DNA of 64,000 nucleotides from Chrysoperla carnea. Lineage: Eukaryota; Arthropoda; Insecta; Neuroptera; Chrysopidae. The DNA is taken from NCBI RefSeq assembly GCF_905475395.1, contig NC_058339.1, positions 19,414,001 through 19,478,000 on the forward strand. The letters run 5' to 3'. A model generated the notes under the pieces. That model ran no database searches. It saw only the letters and a list, made by a program, of their open reading frames with translations, and was not told the DNA's origin. Of the stretch, positions 50,651 to 64,000 are shown one piece after another. The translations under genes were made by a program, and so were the position numbers. The first letter of the stretch is position 1. Every line of letters starts with the position of its first letter.

Positions 50651-53087
50651 TACCAGCGAGCAATCAAAGTATTTTCAACTTTATTATTTTACAATTATAT
50701 TTTCCAGTGTCACTCTATATATTTTATTTGAATGCAATAATACATACAGAAGTAGATTTTAATCATTTTATTTTGCATACACAATTAATATTGGCAAAAA
50801 AAAGTGATTACGAAGACGATTTAACATTTTTATAAGTGAATGTATGAAACCTGTTCAAAAACAAAAATCCCAAAACCAGTTTATCAAAAATTTAATAGAA
50901 ACAGTGACGTATATATTTTCTACTCAGGCTTGTATTTTATAAAAGCAAATAAATTTATTCAATATTTTATGGACTTTTAATTGGGTTAAAAGTTTGAATT
51001 CATCTACTATATCTGAATGGAATTAGTTTCTTTCTAAACTGTGTTAACTGCACGGTAAGAAATTTTTTTAGATATTACTATGTAAGAAGAAGAATAGACG
51101 TGAACAGATATACTGTATGGTTTTGATGATTTTGATTTGCTATAAATTGAAACAAATATGATTTTACCATTAAATGTATCGGAACATGAGCAGCAGTTTG
51201 GGCGCATGTCAGTATGTGTGTCTGGCTCCTTCTGACTGGCAAATAGTACTATTTAACACTGTAATGCCACTGATGCACAAGCAATATTTACTATAATGAA
51301 AAAATAAGTAAAGAATAATGAGTGACGAGCAGTGTGCCAACAAGCATAGCGTTAACACATAGGAAAAGTACTTCAATTCGTATTGATAAACGTACCACAA
51401 ATTTTAGCCGGGAGAAGAAAGTAGCTTTTCGACATTTGCAGGGCTATAATGTTGAGTTGAACTGACTATTTACTAATGTAAGTGGCGCCGAAGCTTTTAT
51501 ACTATATATAGTATTGTAAATGACACCATAGTTATGGATTTTTGTTAGGTGCAATGATTTAGAGATCGTCAAACACATCTGATATCTAATTTGTGGTATG
51601 TCCGTGATAACAAAGGTCATAAATAAGTCTGAGAAACATAAAAACCTGATATTTTGAATATACTCATATACTAGATTTATGCAGCTCTGTTTGATGCTTT
51701 ATGGAAATTTTTATGGCAATGTTTGAGGTTTAGCATTATTTTTGAACAACTTCTAGTTAAAAGTCTGAATTTAACTAATAGCTTCGATTGAAGACAAATT
51801 ATTCAAATGATTTGATCAATTTGCACAATATGTAAATTACAAAAAAAAACTATAATAAATAATTGAATAAAATATTATTGAAATTTTTCGCAATAAATTT
51901 TACATGAAGAAAAATAAAATTAATTTATTACTTGAATATGAAATAATCATGTATATTATATTAGTTTTAATGAGATAATCAAACAAGTAATAATTTAAAA
52001 ATTATTATCAATGATTAATAATCAATCAATAAATGAGAGAATTATTGTGTGTAGGTATGTAATAAATATTTTAACACTTTTAATAAATATATTAATTTTT
52101 TTCTATGATTAATTATATTTATGGTTTTTAGTTACAAAAAAAACAAATCCAATATTTACAATTAACATTGTTCCTGATGATTGGATACAGTCTATTTGAG
52201 AGGTGTATTAAGTATATTTTACCAAAAAGTAAAGCAAGTTACTATATATGATAAATGAGTACAAAATGAGACTACATTTTTGAGGTACGGATATAAGATT
52301 CCGTCTGAAGTGGGAAAGAAAGTTTAGATATTCGAATACATCTCTTTGTTTCGAACCTAATATAATTTCACTCTAATTCTACGTACACCGAAAGCATGTG
52401 GAAAATAACCTTATTTCATTTTTGAATGTTATATTCAATTCTTAAGCTGTGTCTCTTATTGACGCTTCCACCAATTTTATTATGTATATATCATGGCATG
52501 CATCATGCTCTTCTTAAAAATGTTGTTTAAAAAAACAATTTGAAGAGGTGTTGGAGGTCCAACTTTATCTGATTACAAGTTTTACTAAGTTAATATTTTT
52601 TCTATATGCTTCTTATACAAACGAATTAACACGTGCGTCCTTAAAGAATGTATCGGATAAATTGAGGTACCTGGAGTTAATGTATCTTGGATTATAGTTA
52701 TAATTCGGTCAAATTGAACATCCGAATGTAAAAAATTTCAAACCCAACTCAAAGTTAGTAAATTTTTTGCTGAACTAATTTTATGACAAACCGTTTTGCT
52801 AAAAATCGCAAAAAAACAATTTTTGTGGTCTTTTAGCTGATGAAGACTTTTTAGATTTTATTTATGATGGTGTTTTAAGCAATCCTATCAGAAAGCAAAC
52901 AATCAAGAACATAATTGCCAATTTCAATGATTTACAAGTTGCCTATTGAGTTTTGTGTTTGAAATCACTTTCTACCCAAATTAGTGTACTAGTGTACATA
53001 GTTTTTATGGCATAGGCATTTCATTTTTAAACATAACAAGGAATATTGAAGGGGTTAAGCTAATCATACGACTAGATTCTTGTTTCT

Positions 53088-53250
53088 ACTCGAGTGACTT
53101 GAGTTAATTTGTCAAGTTTGTACTTGAATGAATAAGAGTTTGTCTCGAATTTGCCTACAATCGAGTTACCGAGTCGAGTTACTGAAGTGCAGAGATCGTT
53201 TATGGCTAACTCGAGAGACTGGTAAACCCTAGTATGACTCGAGTGACTTA
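53088..53250. repeat. Cluster of ACTCGAGT-type short repeats
   Basis: ACTCGAGTGACTTGAG, CGAGTTACCGAGTCGAGTTA, TAACTCGAGAGACT and GACTCGAGTGACTTAAG occur within 163 bp in both orientations: a small region of self-complementary CTCGAG words, probably a decayed simple repeat. Confidence 0.5.
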
Positions 53251-54127
53251 AGCAACTTATTTTAGTTACTTATTTAGGTTAAGTTAGAAAAGACGACGTT
53301 GGAAAATTTGCTACCTACCACTGGCGCTGATCTGTTCTGTATCCAACGAATTAATAAAGACACACGCAAAATCTCTTTATTATTTGAAGTTACAAATGTA
53401 TACAAATTATATACACAGAAAGAAACTTTCTCCATTGACCAATTTTTGATTTATATGAAAAACAAATTTTTATATTCCTAGAAAATATATTAAATATGTG
53501 TTTATACAATATGCTGAAATTTATTTATGCAAATATTATGCAAATCATTGAATAAATGATAAATGTGATATTTTTATTATAATTATTAATTATAATATTC
53601 AATGTTGTTAACAAAAAACAGGTAGTCGCATCGTTTTTCGTAGAATTTATATGAAGGTTGTTGTGTAGAACTAGTAACTGATAGCTTAAGCTATAGTTTT
53701 ATTTCTAGAAATTTCAGTTTTAAGAAATAAAAGTAAACAATTTTTTTTTTGACCATGTTTATATTTATACCTACACAAAAAAGAACAACAATTTAAATTA
53801 TACACTAGGATGTCCGATTCGAACGTAGACATGACGTATAAAAATCTATTTCTCTTGTCTTTTTTTTCCTGCCAACGCGAGACCAGCCTTATTCCTCTAA
53901 TTTTATGATTTACCACTAATTTTCAAAATTATCGTGCTTGCTATTGACGAAAAATAGGCTCACGGTCTAAAAATGTACCGCTTAGGAAAAAAAAAGGCTA
54001 GAGAAATAATATTAAGAATTTATTTTGTTCATTATATAATTTGTATATCATATATGTAATCAAATTGCCTATAAATAAATAAAAAGTAAATTACTCACTT
54101 ATATATTATATCTGTATTTGTTATATA

Positions 54128-56338
54128 CAGGGTGTTCTGTTATTGACTGCAGATCGTTGGCCTACAGAATAAGCTCATAAAGACGAAGGAAAAAGTTATT
54201 TACTAATTTTGGATCTGAGCCCTAATTTGCGAGATATGGCTATGGTACAAATCAAAAAATTTAACCAATCACAATGTTTGAAAACCTAGTAGGCATAAAC
54301 TATCTTATTTGGAAGGGACAGTTAAAAACTATCAAATTTAATTGGACAATAAAAATTTAATACATTAGCAATTGTTATGTTTATTTTTCGCATTTAATTA
54401 TTTACTTGTCTCACTTGTTTTTCGATTAGTATTTATTTGCCACTACAGTTCACTTAGTTATAGGCTGGAATTGTCTTATTACATAAACAAAATGGGCTGT
54501 CTTTGCATACTTTACATACGCAATAAACTAAATAATAAATAACATGTTGATTCTTTTCAATAATTTTATAATAAAAACAACTGAATAGAGCAGGAGGCGG
54601 TCGTTTCATCAATACGTATGTTTTGTGTAAATTTATTATTATTCAAAATAGCTTATATATTATTTACATTCTTCTATAACAAAAGGTCATTCCATTGGTT
54701 TCAATAACGAACGTAGACCTTCAATACCAACAACAAAAATTATGTAGGAATTTACCAAATTTTGCATTTTCTCAAAATCATTAGTTTTCCCACAAATTCA
54801 AGAAGAGCGTTTTATGGAAATTTTCAAAAGTAAATGAAGTATGTTAAGCGTGGTATCCAAATTTCAAGATATTTTCAATCCACAAACGGCCAATGGCAAA
54901 TGAATGAATTATGAAATATTTGTACATTAATCACAGCACAGATTACATTTATCGCAGGAAATTACAACTAATACTAAATAATAATAAAAATAAACCCATC
55001 TTATCACAGTCTTCAAAATCAGTAATCTTATTTCACTTTTTCAGTTTTAAAAATCATTAGTTCTCCTTCAAATTCAAGGAAAACGTTTTTCGGAATTTTT
55101 CAAAAATATATGACGTATGGTAAGCGTGGTATCTAAATTTCAAGCTATTATCAGGCTACAAGCGGCCAATGAAATGAATTATTATCTAGGAATATCAGTA
55201 ACAGTAATTATTAATCTAGGAATATCAGGAGACTGTGAATAATGTAAGCTGTGCTGTGATTAATGTACAAACAATTCATTGTAGTTTGTAGCTTGAAAAT
55301 AGAATCCAAATTTCATTTGGGTACCACGCGTAGCATACTTATTATACTTTTAATTTTCAACATTTCCGAAAAACACTTTTCTTGAGTTTGTAGGAGAACT
55401 TACGATTTTTAGAAAATGAAAAATGAAAAAGTGGATTAAGATTACTGATTTTGATTATTGTGATCGATGGGTTTATTTTTATTATTATTTAGTATTAGTT
55501 GTAATTTGCTGTGAATATTGTAATCTATGCTGTGATTAAAGTACAAATAATTCATAATTCATTCATTTCATTGACCGTTTGTAGCTGGATAATAGCTTAA
55601 AATTTGGATACCACGCTTAACATACTTCATTTATTTTTGAAAGTTTCCGAAAAAAGCTTTTCTTGAGTTTGTAGGAGAACTAATAATTTTTAGAAAATGA
55701 AAAATTGGTAAATTCCAGCTCGACAATCCTACGCAGTTTTTTTCTAGATATTAAAGGTCAACGTTGGTTTTTGAAACCAATGGAGGTCACATTGAGCATT
55801 TATTACAGAGGAATGTAAATAATTTATAAGCTATTTTGAATAATAATAAATTTATACAAAACATACGTATTGATGAAACGACCGTCTCCTGCTCTATTCA
55901 GTTGTTTTTGTAATTGAATCAACAAACAAATTTCAACTTGCTTTGTTATTATTTCTTGGAATATACAAAACAGTTTTTTTTTATGTATGTTAAATAGATT
56001 GTAAGACATCCTATTTAGCTTAAGTATTAACACAATACCATCATAGTTAAAATATAAAAAGTGGGCGGGTTTGATCAGGTCCAATGAAATCATTTATACT
56101 TTAAAAAAAATCCCTTCCTCAGTTCAAAGTAATAAAATAAAAAAACTTATATCTACTTATTATCATTGGCTACTGATTATCGAATGATAGTCTGTCAATG
56201 AACAAATATATCAATTTTTGCCATACCAGTAGCGCCCAAATTAGGGCTCAGATCCAAATTTGGAAAAGAGTTTTTTTGTTGCTCTTTATGAGCTTATTCT
56301 GTAGGCCAACGATCTGCAGTCAATAACAGAACACCCTG
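54128..56338. mobile_element. 2.2-kb palindromic (foldback) element with TATA flanks
   Basis: The ends are perfect inverted repeats for more than 55 bp (CAGGGTGTTCTGTTATTGAC, then TGCAGATCGTTGGCC), flanked on both sides by TATA (54124-54127 and 56339-56342), a likely target duplication. The inner arms also pair (GAGCAGGAG/CTCCTGCTC region, CATACGTAT, AATCACAGCACAG with CTGTGATTAA, and several copies of the TTTCCGAAAA-TTCTTGAGTTTGTAGGAGAAC block), giving a giant hairpin centred near 55.2 kb with a sub-repeated interior. No transposase is evident. Confidence 0.75.
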
Positions 56339-57703
56339 TATACAGATATATATTGTATATTATATTATTTCTGTAGCCATGGGTATCGTGTTGCGTAAAT
56401 CTACACGGTTTGAGCTAGTTTCTCTTATTTGTTTTGTTTTTTAATTCTTCCTACACTTTAATTTTATGACAGTATCAGAAACATCACTTTTACATGTACA
56501 AAGAATAAATACAAAATATAGCTCTAAGATGTGTTGATTGACCTCGCAAATCATCAAAACAAACCAAATTAATAAATAAAAAACGATTGATTCTTTAACC
56601 TTTTAAAATATTTTTCATATCTACTTTAAATTAAATTGTAAATTTATTTTTATGTGATCTTTTGTAATTAAAATATATTTTAACAGTATATAAATATATT
56701 ATTAATAAATATAATAGCCTTGGTTATTGATTGGACCCATCACATCACTAAAATATAATTATTTATGAATACTCTTAATTGCTAATAATTATATATTTAT
56801 TATATCAAATAATAAATTTAAATGCTTTAATGGTTCACGATTGAATTTTAAAATTTGAATGTATAAAAACTATATTGAAATATTGTTACAAAGCTGTCTT
56901 TAAAACAATTTCATCATATGATTAACACAAGTGAAGAAAATGATAAAATTTGAATATGATAGAAATCGAAATATTAATCCGATTGTAATATCAACTCTCC
57001 TGTAACAAATAGAGCTACGAATGAAAACAGGAGCTGTTGGCATAAGAAAATATTAACTAATGGTCAAATGAAACATTTGAATGAAATTGGCCTTGGGTTG
57101 AGAGCAGTAGTTCTAGCACAAATGAATATTGAAAAATCTCATCCAGAGAGTTCTTCCCATATAATGTCGATACATGTTTGCAATGTACCATATATCACAT
57201 ATAATTTTTTGTCGATCGTGAAACGATCGTTTTTTCTAATCGCAAAGTCGACATACGACTTCCAATCGCTAAATGAAGCAAGATTCTTTTTTAAAATAAT
57301 TTTTCTCAAATGATTGCGTGAAGAGATTATTAATTATGATTTTACAAAATTTTATTTTTAGGAGGTGAGTAAAATTAATATTAATTACGCCATATAAAAT
57401 AAGTTTTCAAAAACTTGTTCACAATTTTTTTTTTAAATATTAAAACTTGTAAATTATAAAAATTAATTTAATATTTTAAAAATATATTTCGTAATAAGAA
57501 TTATAAATCTCAATAGTACTAAGAGTAGATAAGAGTGAGAATAAACGGTGAATAATGATTCCTTTGTTATTCGATCACCTGGATAATCTTAATCATGAAG
57601 TGAGCTTAGTATAAATTATATATTTTCTATTGCTCACAACTGTTTTCTAAACAAAATATTTGATAGATAATGAATAGATAAGGGACGCGCTTCTAAAGGG
57701 GTC

Positions 57704-57707
<4 letters not shown>

Positions 57708-57737
<30 letters not shown>
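57708..57737. repeat. (TA)n microsatellite
   Basis: About 15 uninterrupted AT dinucleotides. Confidence 0.9.
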
Positions 57738-57738
<1 letters not shown>

Positions 57739-59071
57739 CTTAATCATAAGAAATGCTTAATATCTCGAAAAGTGTTCATTAAATTTCGCTTTGTCCATTG
57801 AGACATTTATTCAGAATGCTAGTAATGCTAGTTTTTAGGGCAGAAACGTGTTTTTCTGTTTACAATTAGAAATCTATTATTAGATATGGATCTTTTTTTG
57901 AGCAGGATTAGGTTAGGTTATATTGACTGTCCTGAGAGACACACTATTGGGGTGCTTTCACTATTGGGATTTTCAGCTCCTTAATTATTTTGAGATGCTG
58001 AGTACACCTTTGACACCTTAGAGTACTTCATATCCTAGACATTCCGCGGATACGAAATTGACTACGAATTAATCAGCTAAACCTCTAAGGGCGTTTTAGA
58101 GTAAGTTACTGATATAAAATCCTTATTATTAATGATTTTTGTATACATATTTAGCACGTTTGCAAATCAGATAATTATTATGGAATAAAAGGTCAATATT
58201 TATCATGTAATTTGAAATGGGCAGGGAATTTTAGGTGCTAGTGAATATTTAGACTATAAAAAAAATCATAATATTCAGGTTGAATTGTTAAAATTGAAAT
58301 AATCATGAATTATCTTTAATCACACGACTTTTTCTTGGAAACAATTCATTTTTGCAGGTAAATTGATGACATGTAAAAAGTATAAAGTTTATCGTAGGAA
58401 AACCCCATTCTGTTAAGACGTATTTTTATCCTAATTTATTCAATATTTTCAAAATTTATGAGCATATTATTAAACTTGAGCTTATCTTGTTGCTAGAGCA
58501 CACCTTATTTAATTTTTTTTTCTTAATAGCATAATAAAATAAATTTATAATAGTATAATCACGATTCCTTCAATAAAATAGTGGTTCTAATTTGAATAAT
58601 ATATTTTTTTTTTGCGAATGTAATTATCTAGGTAATATCTCGTAAGTCACGCCTATACCTGTGTAATTGTTTTTTAAATAATATTATTGTTTTTTAGTTA
58701 TTAACTAATGTTGTAAGATAGTAGGTATGTTATCCATTGTCAAGGTCTAACATTGAAAAAAAAATTAATTCACAAATTATTTTGCAACAATTATGATTTC
58801 TTTTTTATAATATAATTTTGTTTCTTCAAAAAGTTCGTATATAAAAACTGGTTTAAAATTTTGAAATTAATCAAATATAAACAACTATTTCACGAGTTAT
58901 TCGCGTGTCTGACGCTTCACTCGAATATTATACAGCATAAAATATACATTTACTTCATTGCTTGTAAAGGAATATAAATACCTACTTTACTAGTAATGAT
59001 GTAGACGCTCGCCGGCAGGGCTAGATGAATGGAGGGACACGGTTGGGCACAAGCCCAGGGCCTACCCATCC

Positions 59072-59462
59072 TTTTTATAAGTTGTCAAAATGTTACTAAG
59101 AAAAGTTGCTCGAAATTAACAATTATGACCCAAGATTCAAATTCATGACTTAATTTCAAGAAGATCTTACCAACTTTGACAATTCCATTCTTAGTGAATG
59201 TTTATTCGAGAAAATCAATTTTCTTTTTAATTTTCTAACCTAGTCAACAAAAAAAGATACTTTCGAATAGTACTGTTAAATGTTAATTGATTTATTATTA
59301 TTTTCTTTGTTACGTTTTTTGTAATTACAACTATTGTTCAAATAAAAAATGATATTATAATTAAAGTACACAGATGTTGTTGATATTTTGTATAAAGTCA
59401 TAATTGTTAATTGCGAGCAACTTTTCTGAATAACATTTTGACAACTCATAAAAAAGAAGGTT
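59072..59462. repeat. Inverted repeat, about 60-bp arms
   Basis: 59072-59128 and 59399-59462 are inverted copies (TTATAAGTTGTCAAAATGTTA, AGAAAAGTTGCTCG, ATTAACAATTATGAC) with a few mismatches, enclosing AT-rich DNA. It lies in the 3' flank of the UNC93-like gene. Confidence 0.6.
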
Positions 59463-59788
59463 AGTTTACCAAAAAGAAAAATAGTGATTTCAATTTTTTG
59501 GCTAAACTGTACATTATTTAGTTTAAGTATATTTAAGTTTTAAATATGTATTACATAGTACTTAAATATGTAAGCATATTTAAGTTTTAAATATGCCTAT
59601 ATACTTTTCAGAATGAGCAAAATATATTTAAGTTTAATTACCTCTATCCGGGGACACACTATATAAATATTTAGATTCATTTTACAAATGTTTTTGTTTT
59701 GATCATTAAAAATAGTCAAGTAATTCAAAACATACAATCTTAGAACAGTTAAAAAATTATAATACTTACAATAATCAGTGATTGTCTT

Positions 59789-61389
59789 TTACAAATGAGT
59801 AACGATAATTTCATCATCAAGGTCATCTTTTTCATCATCTGTTTCTTCCACATAACCAGGATTTGCTTGGGCTTCTGCTACGGCTGCTTTAGGATCTTCC
59901 GATAGCCTCTTTTGACGAGCCACCTGAAAAATGGAGAAAAAATTAAATCAAAGTCTCGAATTTTCTGCATACATTAAGTAAAAGATATCCATAAAAAGTT
60001 AATATTTTCTATTAAATAAACAATTATAGTTCTTGGAATAAAAGAGAATATTAGAAGAAACTCCAATAAAAAGTATAAAATTAATATGAACTATGAAAAA
60101 ACACAGTTAATTGTGACTCATATGTAACAGAATTTCACTATTGTGTGTATATTTATTTATATAAAATGCATTTTTTTTTATTGGTATAGATTAATTCATA
60201 AAACAATACAATTAATTAAACATTCCATACATGTCTATTTTATATGTGCAACTACCTTTTTTTAAGTTTCCATTGATTTTTTTTTTTTCGTTTTATTATT
60301 ATTTTAAATTTCAAATTTTTTACAGTAATTACAGTAAAATCTCGTCAAATGAGCCACGAAAAATGAATTCCTGGCATGGTTTAAGAGATGAAATTTTGTG
60401 TGTGGTTTCAATGGTTTGGATTCGGTCCACTATAAAATGTTTTTCAGGGTACCATACCAAAAAATTAAAAAAATAAATAGTGGAAACGCATGTAAATAAT
60501 ATATTACATTACATACAATTGACAAGGTACTTAGTTTTCACTTCTATCGGCAGTCCCCAAAGACTGACCCGTATATTTTTTGTGCATCTTTTACACTTGA
60601 AGGGATGTATTTGTATATTAAAATCATAGGCTTTGGATTTTATCTTCTGAAGGAAACTTTGGGAGAGAAGGAAATGCAAATAAACTGGTTAACACTTTCA
60701 GTTTACAAAATATTTGGTATGGCGTTATATAACTAAATAATTATGGATTTATAAGCCCTGAAGAGAATAGTTGATATATTTCAACAGAAACTAATACAGA
60801 AATGCTAATTTCAGAAATGATAATTTTAATATGAATATCACATGTTTTTCTAGAAATATAAATTAGCAATATATTATTAAATTAATGAATTAATGGTTTT
60901 TTCCGTATTTGAATGAATTATGATGTAAATTTTAAATGAGATCTTTTCAACGAGAACTTTAATTGCTGCTATATTCGCTGCTAAAACAAAAATAATCGCT
61001 ATTTATTACACTGCATATTTTGATTAAATATATAAATACGGTTACAGCTTTTTTTACTAGTGATTATAAAACGATTTTACTGTAATTACCTTATTCAAAA
61101 ACAATACCTTTACAGAAAAATAATCTAAATATATTTTTAAACTGAAATTATACAAAAAATACATAAATGTTGGAAGAGTGAGTGCTACTAACCTTTCTTT
61201 TATGTAAAATTTCAACAATAATATAACCAATAACACCAATTACTAATACTGTAAACATAACTTTTAATTTCATTCGTGCACATAAGTGTGTTGAATATGC
61301 ATATGCTACAACGAATCCAGCTGATTCCCATAAACGATAATTTGAGAATGCTGCCTCTTTGTTTCTTCTAAATAATGTACCATATAATC
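59789..61389 (-). CDS. UNC93-like protein, C-terminal two exons (5' part beyond window)
   Basis: Two minus-strand exons, 61389-61193 and 59923-59789, joined by a 1269-bp GT-AG intron at phase 0; stop TAA at 59789. The first codes LYGTLFRRNKEAAFSNYRLW, ESAGFVVAYAYSTHLCARMK and a last membrane helix (VMFTVLVIGVIGYIIVEIL). This is the C-terminal pair of helices of the UNC93 family, recognised by the 'N-K-E-A-A-F-S-N-Y-R-L-W-E-S' signature. The second exon codes a 44-residue acidic cytoplasmic tail (RLSEDPKAAVAEAQANPGYV, then ETDDEKDDLDDEIIVTHL). UNC93 proteins are major-facilitator-like multi-pass membrane proteins; C. elegans UNC-93 modulates a potassium channel and mammalian UNC93B1 chaperones endosomal Toll-like receptors. 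Which role the insect protein has is not known from this sequence. No further exon of the gene is evident up to 64000, although an upstream exon ending in G is required. Confidence 0.85.
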
Positions 61390-64000
61390 CTGGAAAACAA
61401 GAAAAGAAAAATTAATTAATAAGCTAAAATACTTTTTTTTTATATACAGTGTGTTTACAAAAACTGACCGAGTTTACAAGAGGACAAAAAAAATATCAAT
61501 TAACAACAAAAAAATTCAATAATTTTTTCGAACAATTAAAATAAGCTATCAATACAAAGGATCCCGCAGTATTTGATAGGAATATGCTTTCTGTGAAAAT
61601 TTTTCTTACCCACCCTAAAATGTTCTTTGGAGCATTCTGATCAAAATACTCCCGGCCATAAAACTTTTTAACGGGTAGTTTTCGAGCTAAGGACGATCAA
61701 AGCTACACATACATTATAGTTGTATTTAATATGTGCTAATAAATTCATTTCTATTTGAAAACAATTTGTATTCATAGCAAATTTATGCTTGTTGCTTTGA
61801 AAAATACACTTCAATAAATACAGATTAATTGACTAGATATGGTAATATTACTTTTTACATTGACGCCACGGTAATGACATCTGATGGTAAGAAGTATAAC
61901 TAAACATAACTAAAGTTCGACTTAGACGAATTACTTCGAAAATGTACATTGGATTTATAAAATATGACATTATTTCTTTTGAAACGTGTTCTATTTCTCT
62001 AAAATAGCATTCTTCTGTTGATACGATATTTAAGAAAGTGCGAGCAACTTTCAGTAAAAGGCTGAATTTTTATATCCTGTATATATGAAATTTCAAGGTA
62101 TACTAATTTTATTCCCAACTTTGTAACGCTTAGAAATATTGATGATACCAACAAAATTTGTTCGTCTATCTGCCGAAAAGAAAACAGATCAAGCTGAAAT
62201 TTATTTTCGTGCTCAAGACGTAAACAGTGAGTTTGAGGTCGTAAATGAGCAACATAGTTCAATTTTCTTATAAAAAAAGGAAACAACTTTTATATGAAAC
62301 ATTTTTTCAAAAACATCACTGTTTTTCCGTGAGGGCGCATATAAGGACAAATTTTGGTGTCCTTTTCTACAAAACTATAAAAGATAGGCAGATGAAATGC
62401 AGGTTGCTTCAACAAGTGGTCTTGTAATACATTTTCGAAAACCTAAACACATTCTAGAAAACTTCTAGAAAAATATTTCCATCTTCTCATGTGTCCTTTA
62501 GCTTGGTTTTAAGTATTTAATGATGTTAATTGTTGTATAAAACAAAAAGTCAGTTTCAATTCAGTGTTAAAATTGTATTGTTTCAAATTAATTTTAATAT
62601 TGATCACAACAAAAACAGTGTAGAAAAGTACACGACACTCACAAAGTAGCGAAACAATTGAACGCAAGTTATTTATAGAATAAAACAATAGATATATAAG
62701 TAAAGTGCAGATCATTTTTTCTTTTACAAACCAGTTTTTTCCGTTAAATATATTGATTATTTACAAAGATCTACTGTTGTACAATGAAAGGTGTGTATGT
62801 GTATATTTGCTGTGATCACTGATCTATCTGATCGCACATTTTACAATAATCAATAAATAATGTATCACTTATAGTTGTTACATTATATTATTTACTTTAT
62901 ATTCTTAAATATTCATCATTATTGTGATTTGTTTGAAAATTTTATTCGAGAATGATTCAATTTCTTATGGATTCTATTTATTTCTTCAATAATATTTTTT
63001 TTATATTGTCTGCAATATGATGTCAAGGTAGTTTCTTATCTGCAAGTTTCCCACTCTTGGGTGGCAGAAATATACCTATAAAACTAAATGGTTGTTTTTC
63101 TAACAATTCATAATGTGAATTTCATTGTTCAAACGATTTATAGCTAGATATTTCATTATTTATGATTATATTTACATACTAGCTGCAAACACCCGCTTCG
63201 TTGGATTAATTAATTAATTTATTTTTTCTAATTATGCAATTATATCTCAATTATTTATTTTAGAGATTTCCAGATTGTCCTTTAAATTTTTTTAAGATGA
63301 ATATTCTAGCATGATGAAAATAATTTTTACTTCATTTAAAACATCTGAATATATTTTAGAGCTTTCTAGATCATTTTTAAAAAATTTTAAACTATTCAGA
63401 ATATTGTAGACTGAATTAAAACATTTTCAATTCATTTAAAACACTTTAAAACACAGGTAAAAGATTAATGATTGCAGGTAAAAGATTACAATGTATACCT
63501 ACTTACACACCCCACAGTATACAATAATATTTTAATTTTTTGGTACATAGCTTATAATTTATGTTAGAATTTTTAAAAGATAGAATCAATGAAACGGCGT
63601 TAGAAAAATATTTATGTTGGAAATAGCGCGCAATTCAATGAAACTTGGCCGTATACTATGCTTGAAAAGAAATGTTCCAAATCGACCAAAAAGCTCTTCT
63701 TATATTTACCAAACGACGACGACAGTGAGGATTCATTGATAGACGCACTCCCGCTAACTAGAAGAATTTAATACAATTTTTCTTAAAATATTTAAGCAAG
63801 TATGCTAATTTATTTAATCATTCTATATAAACTATTAATTAAGTAGGAATAGACGAATGAATAGAAACTATAATAGAGAAATTAAAAACTAGAAAATATC
63901 ATAGCATTATTATTTGTTTGTTTTAATTCAAAACAAATAAGTCTGATGAAATATTCATTAAAACTAACATAATAATAATTCATAGCCAATTAGGTGTTGA
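61390..64000. other. Intron or upstream region of the UNC93-like gene; no exon found
   Basis: The gene must continue upstream on the minus strand, but no exon with UNC93 motifs is visible here, so this stretch is probably one long intron. It holds the family A relic, and a CTAGCTGCAAACACCCGCTTCG fragment near 63180 that looks like the head of another interspersed repeat. Confidence 0.5.
62090..62345 (-). repeat. Repeat family A, degraded partial copy 3
   Basis: Shares the TTTGTAACGCTTAGAAATATTGATG stretch, the GTAAATGAGCAACATAG stretch and the AACATCACTGTTT-CCGTGAGGGCGC end with copies 1 and 2, with internal deletions. The overlapping small open frames on both strands are repeat-derived. Confidence 0.6.

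Larger units (their letters stand above)
42501..54127. other. Gene-poor stretch, no coding exon supported
   Basis: Contains the 5S pseudogene, two family B copies and the CTCGAG cluster. Short open frames (for example 46313-46504 and 53686-53916 on the minus strand) show no recognisable protein. Confidence 0.55.
56339..59788. other. Intergenic, 3' flank of the UNC93-like gene
   Basis: A TA microsatellite, an inverted repeat at 59072-59462 and a GC-richer patch at 58990-59060 of unknown nature. The 81-codon frame at 57068-57313 has no recognisable features. Confidence 0.5.

Noticed and set aside
57905..57922. GGATTAGGTTAGGTTA as telomeric TTAGG repeat
   Set aside because: Only two to three imperfect units; not a telomere array.
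61445..61500. TACAGTGTGTTTAC stretch resembling a palindrome end
   Set aside because: No inverted partner was found downstream.
1..64000. CRISPR arrays, bacterial-type operons, ribosome binding sites or riboswitches
   Set aside because: The window is eukaryotic with spliced genes; no regularly spaced repeat arrays were seen.

Overview
The window looks like insect nuclear DNA. It is very AT-rich and intron-rich, full of short non-autonomous transposons and microsatellites, and has no operons. Three lines of evidence point to an insect: two peptidoglycan recognition protein (PGRP) genes that carry an Imd-pathway-type RHIM-like motif, the 3' end of an insect-type UNC93-like gene, and several insect-style repeat families. 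Species and order cannot be fixed from the sequence. Pea aphids are reported to lack PGRPs, so an aphid is unlikely. No search was run; every call rests on reading the sequence.

Layout. (1) 1-12.2 kb, + strand: the 3' part of a gene for a single-pass membrane protein. A transmembrane exon (1786-1852) is followed by seven exons coding a long, disordered, His/Ser-rich cytoplasmic tail ending at 12201. All eight exons join in phase. The family is not recognised. (2) 12.2-22.8 kb: gene-free DNA holding repeat family B, a degraded family C copy, a 744-bp palindromic element (19689-20432) and a 376-bp element (22110-22485) with P-element-like ends and an 8-bp target duplication. (3) 22.8-29.4 kb, - strand: two tandem three-exon PGRP genes, upstream copy 29370-27334 and downstream copy 26324-24057, with predicted products of 361 and 373 aa. 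Each has a low-complexity N-terminal region with a cryptic-RHIM-like motif followed by one PGRP domain. Neither shows a signal peptide or membrane segment, and both lack the zinc cysteine, so both look like non-enzymatic intracellular sensors comparable to Drosophila PGRP-LE. (4) 29.4-59.8 kb: gene-poor DNA with an unexplained coding-like fragment (29948-30220), MITE-like elements, a 5S rRNA pseudogene (about 43986-44103), more repeats, and a 2.2-kb palindrome (54128-56338). (5) 59.8-61.4 kb, - strand: the last two exons of an UNC93-like gene whose 5' part lies beyond the window. The remainder to 64 kb is non-coding as far as I can see.

Function. The PGRP pair is the biological centre of the window. 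Peptidoglycan-sensing domains are joined to a RHIM-like amyloid motif, the arrangement by which Drosophila PGRP-LC and PGRP-LE pass the signal to Imd and Relish. The stretch around the motif is nearly identical between the paralogues while the rest has diverged, which suggests gene conversion or strong constraint. No functional link between the PGRP pair, the UNC93-like gene and the tail gene can be shown.
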